Source: JBDSLU01 sp039916225
Lineage (GTDB): Bacteria; Acidobacteriota; Vicinamibacteria; Vicinamibacterales; Vicinamibacteraceae
Length of the DNA: 8,616 nucleotides
Assembly: GCA_039916225.1 (NCBI GenBank)
Contig: JBDSLU010000514.1
Location: forward strand, 1 to 8,616
Direction: 5' to 3'
Made by a program: the position numbers and the translations under genes. Below, in pieces: positions 1-8,616 of the stretch; position 1 is the stretch's first letter; every line of letters begins with the position of its first letter. The notes under the pieces were generated by a model that saw only the letters and a list, made by a program, of their open reading frames with translations, was not told the DNA's origin and ran no database searches.

Positions 1-296
<296 letters not shown>

Positions 297-310
297 TCGA
301 GCCGGCAGGA

Positions 311-338
311 CGAACCCGCCTGAGCGGGACACAGTTCG
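311..338 (+). promoter_or_regulatory. Bulged hairpin in the rplK leader
   Basis: In the 57-nt nusG-rplK gap, CGAAC (311-315) pairs with GTTCG (334-338), and CCGC (316-319) pairs with GCGG (324-327) around a CTGA loop. Six bases, GACACA (328-333), are left unpaired on the 3' side only. The stem ends 15 nt before the rplK ATG, next to a weak GAGAAG ribosome binding site. No T-run follows, so it is not an intrinsic terminator. E. coli has its L1 feedback site in this position, but this hairpin lacks the GGGAG strand of known L1 targets. Its function is unknown. Confidence 0.45.
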
Positions 339-353
339 AGAAGAAATCGAGTC

Positions 354-779
354 ATGGCGAAAAAGGTACAGGCGCAAGTAAAGCTCCAGATCGCGGCTGG
401 CAAGGCCACGCCCGCGCCGCCCGTCGGGACCGCGCTCGGTCCCCAGGGCGTGAACATCATGGACTTCTGCAAGAACTTCAATGCGAAGACCGCCGGCCAG
501 GACGGCCTGATCATCCCGGTGGTGGTCACGGTCTACGTCGACCGGTCGTACTCGTTCATCTTGAAGACGCCGCCGGCGCCGGTGCTGCTGAAGCGTGCCG
601 CCAAGATCGCCAAGGGGTCGGCCGAGCCGAACAAGGCCAAGGTCGGCACCGTGACCCGGAAGGACGTCGAGGAAATCGCGCGGCTCAAGCTGCCCGACCT
701 CAACACCGACAACATCGAGGCCGCCATCCGCAGCGTCTCCGGCACGGCGCGCTCGATGGGTATCGACGTCGTCGGCTAG
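354..779 (+). CDS. rplK: 50S ribosomal protein L11
   Basis: L11 binds the GTPase-associated centre of 23S rRNA (helices 43/44) at the base of the L10-L12 stalk. It takes part in factor binding and, where RelA is present, the stringent response. The 141 residues match the usual length (142 in E. coli). The N-terminal domain has the proline-rich loop PAPPVGTALGPQGVN (about residues 20-34) and IMDFCKNFNAKT. The C-terminal rRNA-binding domain has VGTVTRKDVEEIARLK and ends in RSMGIDVVG. Position 26 is Thr (codon 429-431), where E. coli has Pro in the thiostrepton-binding cleft. The ATG at 354 is chosen because it gives the canonical MAKKVQAQVKLQ start; its ribosome binding site is weak (GAGAAG, 338-343). 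It follows nusG by 57 nt and precedes rplA by 93 nt, so co-transcription with both is likely. Confidence 0.98.
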   Translation: MAKKVQAQVKLQIAAGKATPAPPVGTALGPQGVNIMDFCKNFNAKTAGQDGLIIPVVVTVYVDRSYSFILKTPPAPVLLKRAAKIAKGSAEPNKAKVGTVTRKDVEEIARLKLPDLNTDNIEAAIRSVSGTARSMGIDVVG

Positions 780-828
780 CACGCGCGTCGCCCGCCGCGT
801 GAGCGGTGGGCCAATCAGACACAGGACC

Positions 829-860
829 GTGGGAGGACGCACGGCGTCCGCCAACACCAC
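829..860 (+). promoter_or_regulatory. Probable L1-binding autoregulatory hairpin (23S L1-stalk mimic) before rplA
   Basis: GTGG (829-832) pairs with CCAC (857-860). A second stem, GGACGC (835-840) with GCGTCC (844-849), closes an ACG loop. Between the stems lies an asymmetric internal loop: GA (833-834) opposite GCCAACA (850-856). The 5' strand GTGGGAGG is identical to the 5' strand of the L1-binding site in E. coli 23S rRNA (helices 76/77), where GA also faces a longer loop that starts with G and ends with A, followed by CCACC. The archaeal L1 mRNA target has the same plan. The rplA ribosome binding site GGAGG (862-866) begins one base after the structure, so L1 bound here should block initiation. 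The fold and the match are seen in the sequence; binding is inferred. Confidence 0.68.
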
Positions 861-872
861 TGGAGGTTCCCA

Positions 873-1565
873 ATGGGGAAGAAGTTCGAGGCCGCCAAGG
901 CCCAGGTCGCCGATCGCCCGTATACGCTCGAAGAGGCGATTCCGCTCGTTCAGAAGGTCAAGTACACCAAGTTCGACGAGACCGTCGAGATGGCGATGCG
1001 GCTCGGCGTCGATCCGAAGCACGCCGACCAGATGGTCCGCGGCACGGTCGTGCTGCCGCACGGCCTCGGCAAGACCAAGCGCGTGCTGGTCATCGCCGGG
1101 CCCGACAAGCAGAAAGACGCCACCGACGCCGGCGCCGACGCCGTTGCCGGTGAAGAGATCGTCGACAAGATCATGGGCGGCTGGGTCGACTTCGATGCCG
1201 TCGTCGCGACGCCCGACATGATGCGGGCCGTCGGCCGTCTCGGCAAGGTGCTGGGCCCGCGCGGCCTGATGCCCAACCCGAAGACCGGCACGGTCACCAA
1301 CGACATCGCCAAGGCGGTGCGCGAAATCAAGGCGGGCAAGGTCGAGTTCCGCGTCGACAAGACCGGCATCGTCCACGCCCCCATCGGCAAGTCGTCGTTC
1401 GAGACGGAGAAGCTGGTCGCCAACGCCCACGCCCTGGTCGACAGCGTGGTCAAGGCCAAGCCGTCCGCGGCGAAAGGCAAGTACCTGAAGAGCGTCACGG
1501 TGTCCTCGACGATGGGGCCGGGCGTCCGGATCGACACCACCGCCGTGGAGACGGTGGCGCACTAG
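873..1565 (+). CDS. rplA: 50S ribosomal protein L1
   Basis: L1 forms the mobile L1 stalk of the 50S subunit, which moves deacylated tRNA out of the E site. It is also a translational repressor of its own mRNA in many bacteria and archaea. The 230 residues agree with the family (234 in E. coli). Domain I is split between the termini; domain II lies in the middle. The L1 signature is visible as LGPRGLMPNPKTGTVT, with Met133 opening MPNPKTG, followed by KAGKVEFRVDKTGIVHAPIGK. The C-terminus carries the family's KGKYLKSVTVSSTMGPGVRID. The ATG at 873 is fixed by a strong GGAGG (862-866) six bases upstream and by the canonical MGKKFEAAK start. The upstream 93-nt gap holds a hairpin resembling the 23S L1 site, suggesting direct feedback on this gene. 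Confidence 0.98.
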   Translation: MGKKFEAAKAQVADRPYTLEEAIPLVQKVKYTKFDETVEMAMRLGVDPKHADQMVRGTVVLPHGLGKTKRVLVIAGPDKQKDATDAGADAVAGEEIVDKIMGGWVDFDAVVATPDMMRAVGRLGKVLGPRGLMPNPKTGTVTNDIAKAVREIKAGKVEFRVDKTGIVHAPIGKSSFETEKLVANAHALVDSVVKAKPSAAKGKYLKSVTVSSTMGPGVRIDTTAVETVAH

Positions 1566-1578
1566 GGCTCGCCCGGAG

Positions 1579-1608
1579 CGTTCAGGAACCCCGCGAACCG
1601 TTCAGGAA
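1579..1608 (+). repeat. Direct repeat CGTTCAGGAA (two copies) in the rplA-rplJ gap
   Basis: The 10-base word CGTTCAGGAA occurs at 1579-1588 and again at 1599-1608, exactly 20 bases apart start to start. The second copy contains the rplJ ribosome binding site AGGA (1604-1607), six bases before the ATG; the first is a look-alike with no start codon at the right distance. It may be a local duplication or a ribosome standby element, and no function is established. Confidence 0.5.
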
Positions 1609-1613
1609 AACGT

Positions 1614-2141
1614 ATGGCTGTCTCACGCGCAGAGAAAACCACCGAGCTCCAGGAGCTCACCACGGCCTTCGGCCAGTCGCAGACGGCGATCCTCATCGAC
1701 TACAAGGGCATCAAGGTGCCCGAGGTCACTGAGCTCCGCCGTCAGGTGAAGGCCGTCAAGGGCACCTACAAGGTCGTCAAGAACACACTCGCCAAGCGGG
1801 CCGTTGCCGGCACGGCGTTCGAAAAGCTCGCGTCGCTTTTCCAGGGCACGATCGCCATCGCCTACAGCGAGGCCGACCCGGTCGTCCTCGCCAAGACATT
1901 GACGACGTTCGCCAAGACGACGCCGGCCCTCAAGATCAAGGCCGCCGTCGTCGACGGCAAGGCGCTTCAGGCCGCGGAAGTCGGCGAGCTCGCCACGCTG
2001 CCCGGTAAGCCGGAGCTGTACGCGAAGCTGCTGTTCCTGTTGCAGGCGCCCATGGTCCAGCTCGTCACGGTCCTCAATGCCACACCGCGGGATCTCGTGA
2101 CGGTTTTGTCGGAAGTCGAGAAGAAGAAAGCCGCGGAATAG
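1614..2141 (+). CDS. rplJ: 50S ribosomal protein L10
   Basis: L10 anchors the L7/L12 dimers to 23S rRNA through its long C-terminal helix, forming the stalk that recruits translational GTPases. The protein has 175 residues (165 in E. coli, up to about 180 elsewhere). The N-terminal rRNA-binding domain shows IDYKGIKVPEVTELRRQVK (about 28-46) and YKVVKNTLAKRAV (about 52-64). LATLPGKPELYAKLL follows, then a terminal helix ending in SEVEKKKAAE that should carry the L12-binding modules; I cannot tell from sequence whether it holds two or three dimers. The start ATG has AGGA (1604-1607) six bases upstream. Only 48 nt separate it from rplA, too short for the long L10 leader known in E. coli and B. 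subtilis, so L10 feedback, if present, must use a different site. Confidence 0.97.
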   Translation: MAVSRAEKTTELQELTTAFGQSQTAILIDYKGIKVPEVTELRRQVKAVKGTYKVVKNTLAKRAVAGTAFEKLASLFQGTIAIAYSEADPVVLAKTLTTFAKTTPALKIKAAVVDGKALQAAEVGELATLPGKPELYAKLLFLLQAPMVQLVTVLNATPRDLVTVLSEVEKKKAAE

Positions 2142-2146
2142 CTTTC

Positions 2147-2165
2147 AGCTCTCTTGCTGAGAGCT
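2147..2165 (+). promoter_or_regulatory. Hairpin between rplJ and rplL, next to the rplL ribosome binding site
   Basis: AGCTCTC (2147-2153) and GAGAGCT (2159-2165) form a perfect 7-bp stem around a TTGCT loop, starting six bases after the rplJ stop. An overlapping alternative, TCAGC (2145-2149) with GCTGA (2156-2160), cannot form at the same time. The rplL ribosome binding site AAGGAG (2169-2174) follows after three bases. There is no T-run, so this is not a typical terminator. It may keep the rplL start accessible, stop ribosome drainage from rplJ, or serve as a processing or stability element, in line with the higher copy number of L12. Confidence 0.6.
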
Positions 2166-2168
2166 ACT

Positions 2169-2174
2169 AAGGAG
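2169..2174 (+). promoter_or_regulatory. Strong rplL ribosome binding site that fixes the start
   Basis: AAGGAG lies nine bases before the ATG at 2184. An in-frame TTG at 2154 would add ten residues unlike any L12 N-terminus and would lie inside the hairpin loop, so the ATG at 2184 is chosen. Confidence 0.85.
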
Positions 2175-2183
2175 CAGAGAACG

Positions 2184-2561
2184 ATGTCACTCACGCAGGA
2201 TCAGGTCGTCGAATACGTCAAGAACATCTCGGTGCTGGAGTGCTCGCAGCTCGTCAAGCGCCTCGAGCAGGAGCTCGGCGTCTCGGCAGCGGCGGCAGCA
2301 CCGGCGGCCGTAGCCGGCGGCGGCGCGGCGGCGGCCCCGGTCGAGGAAAAGACGGAATTCACGGTGACCCTGACCGAAGTCGGCGCGAACAAGATCAACG
2401 TGATCAAGGTCGTCCGCGAAGTCACCAGCCTGGGTCTGAAGGAAGCCAAGGACCTCGTCGAAGCCGCGCCGAAGGCGGTCAAGGAAGCCGTGACCAAGGA
2501 CGAGGCGGCGGCCATCAAGAAGAAGTTCGAAGAAGTCGGCGCCAAGGTCGAGGTCAAGTAG
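2184..2561 (+). CDS. rplL: 50S ribosomal protein L7/L12
   Basis: L7/L12 is the multicopy stalk protein of the 50S subunit; its C-terminal domain recruits and stimulates EF-Tu, EF-G, IF2 and RF3. The 125 residues fit the family (about 120-130). Three parts are visible: an N-terminal dimerization domain that binds L10 (about 1-33, with VVEYVKNISVLECSQLVKRLE); a flexible Ala/Gly/Pro hinge (about 34-53) including GGG at 45-47; and the globular C-terminal domain from about residue 54, with FTVTLTEVGANKINVIKVVRE and the conserved TSLGLKEAKDLVE factor-binding helix. The ATG at 2184 is preferred over an upstream TTG because of the AAGGAG site and the canonical MSLTQDQVVEYVK start. It lies 42 nt after rplJ, behind a hairpin, and is followed by a 277-nt structured gap. 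Confidence 0.98.
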   Translation: MSLTQDQVVEYVKNISVLECSQLVKRLEQELGVSAAAAAPAAVAGGGAAAAPVEEKTEFTVTLTEVGANKINVIKVVREVTSLGLKEAKDLVEAAPKAVKEAVTKDEAAAIKKKFEEVGAKVEVK

Positions 2562-2579
2562 CTCCCTGCGTCGTGTTTC

Positions 2580-2633
2580 CTTGCCGGCCGCCCGCCCCGG
2601 TCCCTCTCGGACCGGCGGGGTGGCGCCGGCAAG
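2580..2633 (+). promoter_or_regulatory. Long GC-rich hairpin after rplL: probable attenuator or RNA processing site
   Basis: CTTGCCGGC (2580-2588) pairs perfectly with GCCGGCAAG (2625-2633). The inner CCGGTCC (2597-2603) pairs with GGACCGG (2609-2615) around a CTCTC loop, with an imperfect GC-rich section between the two stems. The structure begins 19 nt after the rplL stop. The bases that follow (TTGCTTGTC) are only moderately T-rich, so partial termination or RNase III-type cleavage is more likely than a full terminator. Position and shape match the attenuator/processing region between rplL and rpoB in E. coli. The fold is seen; the role is inferred. Confidence 0.65.
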
Positions 2634-2692
2634 TTGCTTGTCGAAGGAATAGACGATCACGGCCAGCGTGGCAGGACCACGGACGCATCGGA

Positions 2693-2729
2693 TCCCGCAA
2701 CGCGAGCGCGCTCAGCGCTCGTGGCGGGA
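2693..2729 (+). promoter_or_regulatory. Second hairpin in the rpoB leader
   Basis: CGAGCGC (2703-2709) and GCGCTCG (2715-2721) form a perfect stem around a GCTCA loop. A G-T wobble and a C-G pair extend it. After a two-base AA bulge (2699-2700), TCCCGC (2693-2698) pairs with GCGGGA (2724-2729), for about 15 pairs in all. No T-run follows. It lies about 110 nt before the rpoB start and could be an RNase III-type processing site, a pause site or an RNA stabilizer. Confidence 0.55.
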
Positions 2730-2778
2730 GACGTGCGGCCCGTGGGCGTCGCGTTGGAGCGCCCCGTTTCGCTTGAGG

Positions 2779-2790
2779 GGGGCCGGCCCC
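2779..2790 (+). repeat. 12-base GC-only palindrome
   Basis: GGGGCCGGCCCC is a perfect palindrome about 50 bases before rpoB. In RNA it could form a 4-bp stem with a CCGG loop. In a sequence this rich in G and C it may be chance, and no function is assigned. Confidence 0.35.
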
Positions 2791-2838
2791 ACCCGGGCGA
2801 GGGGCTGTCGTTCATAGGCCGATTGGGACTTCACGCAC

Positions 2839-7030
<4,192 letters not shown>

Positions 7031-7038
<8 letters not shown>

Positions 7039-7060
7039 GGTGAGGCTTCACCGCACCCCG
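7031..7060 (+). promoter_or_regulatory. Hairpin containing the rpoB stop codon
   Basis: CGGGGTG (7031-7037) pairs with CACCCCG (7054-7060). After an A-G mismatch, GGTGA (7039-7043) pairs with TCACC (7048-7052) around a GGCT loop. The rpoB TGA (7036-7038) lies inside the 5' arm, so ribosomes finishing rpoB must unwind the stem. No T-run follows. A role in coupling, mRNA 3'-end protection or processing is possible but unproven. Confidence 0.6.
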
Positions 7061-7091
7061 TCCGTCGCCGCCCGTGAGGGCGGCGGCGGAC
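7060..7091 (+). promoter_or_regulatory. 14-bp hairpin with GNRA-type loop in the rpoB-rpoC gap
   Basis: GTCCGTCGCCGCCC (7060-7073) pairs with GGGCGGCGGCGGAC (7078-7091) along 14 pairs with one G-U wobble; the loop is GTGA, a GNRA tetraloop in RNA. It abuts the previous hairpin, sharing base 7060. The following sequence (ACCACCAGTAGCC) has no T-run, so termination is unlikely; a processing or stability element fits better. The rpoC ribosome binding site lies 28 bases downstream and stays free. Confidence 0.65.
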
Positions 7092-7129
7092 ACCACCAGT
7101 AGCCGAGAGCCGGAGTTCGAGGACACCAC

Positions 7130-8616
<1,487 letters not shown>

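Larger units (their letters stand above)
2562..2838 (+). other. 277-nt structured spacer between rplL and rpoB
   Basis: This is the longest noncoding gap in the window. It holds two long hairpins (listed separately), a GC-only palindrome and further short GC-rich complementary stretches, for example GGGCG (2744-2748) with CGCCC (2760-2764) and GCCCC (2761-2765) with GGGGC (2801-2805). I see no credible small gene and no convincing -35/-10 promoter pair. In E. coli the equivalent spacer carries a transcription attenuator and an RNase III site that lower rpoBC expression relative to the ribosomal genes; the same role is inferred here. Confidence 0.7.

Noticed and set aside
950..1540. A 196-codon minus-strand frame opposite rplA
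   Set aside because: It lies wholly inside a well-identified L1 gene and shows no independent start signal or domain.
2154..2183. Longer rplL starting at TTG 2154
   Set aside because: The start lies in the loop of the rplJ-rplL hairpin, lacks a ribosome binding site at proper distance and adds residues foreign to L12; ATG 2184 behind AAGGAG is clearly better.
2580..2642. A full intrinsic terminator ending the ribosomal operon
   Set aside because: The hairpin is strong but the downstream TTGCTTGTC is not a proper T-run; it is kept as a possible attenuator or processing site only.
2634..2838. An rpoB promoter in the leader
   Set aside because: TTGCTT (2634-2639) and TTGAGG (2773-2778) resemble -35 boxes, but neither has a credible -10 sequence at 16-18 bases.
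7060..7091. Intrinsic terminator between rpoB and rpoC
   Set aside because: The stem is excellent but is followed by ACCACCAGTAGCC with no T-run, and rpoC would lose its transcription.

Overview
The window is a GC-rich stretch of bacterial chromosome. It carries the classic ribosomal-protein and RNA-polymerase cluster, all on the + strand: the end of nusG, then rplK (L11), rplA (L1), rplJ (L10), rplL (L7/L12), rpoB (beta) and the first third of rpoC (beta prime). Both end genes are cut by the window edges. All reading frames are intact and the core motifs of each family are present. I see no tRNA, rRNA, mobile element, CRISPR array or horizontally acquired gene.

Organism: codon third positions are overwhelmingly G or C. 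The RpoB sequence style (for example SLEFIDYSIGNW, HSEDKTLFIGQIIPYRGSW and HARSIGPYSL), together with a short extra segment near residues 81-105, suggests Acidobacteriota, possibly a GC-rich lineage such as Vicinamibacteria. A deltaproteobacterium-like lineage is the main alternative. This is judged from memory of family sequences, not from a search.

Layout: nusG end (1-296), 57-nt gap, rplK (354-779), 93-nt gap, rplA (873-1565), 48-nt gap, rplJ (1614-2141), 42-nt gap, rplL (2184-2561), 277-nt gap, rpoB (2839-7038), 91-nt gap, rpoC (7130 to the edge). NusG and RNA polymerase act in transcription. L11, L10 and L12 build the factor-binding stalk of the 50S subunit, and L1 builds the opposite (E-site) stalk. 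Co-transcription links ribosome and polymerase supply.

The genes are ordinary; the interest lies in the gaps, nearly every one of which holds RNA structure. The rplK-rplA gap contains a hairpin that closely mimics the L1-binding stalk of 23S rRNA, one base upstream of the rplA ribosome binding site, and probably acts as an L1 feedback site. The rplJ-rplL gap has a 7-bp hairpin with a competing fold just before the strong rplL ribosome binding site. The rplL-rpoB gap has two long GC-rich hairpins where E. coli has its attenuator and RNase III site. The rpoB stop codon lies inside a hairpin that abuts a second 14-bp hairpin before rpoC. I found no wholly new biological system; these cis-acting RNA structures are the best leads. 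No convincing sigma-70 promoter is visible.
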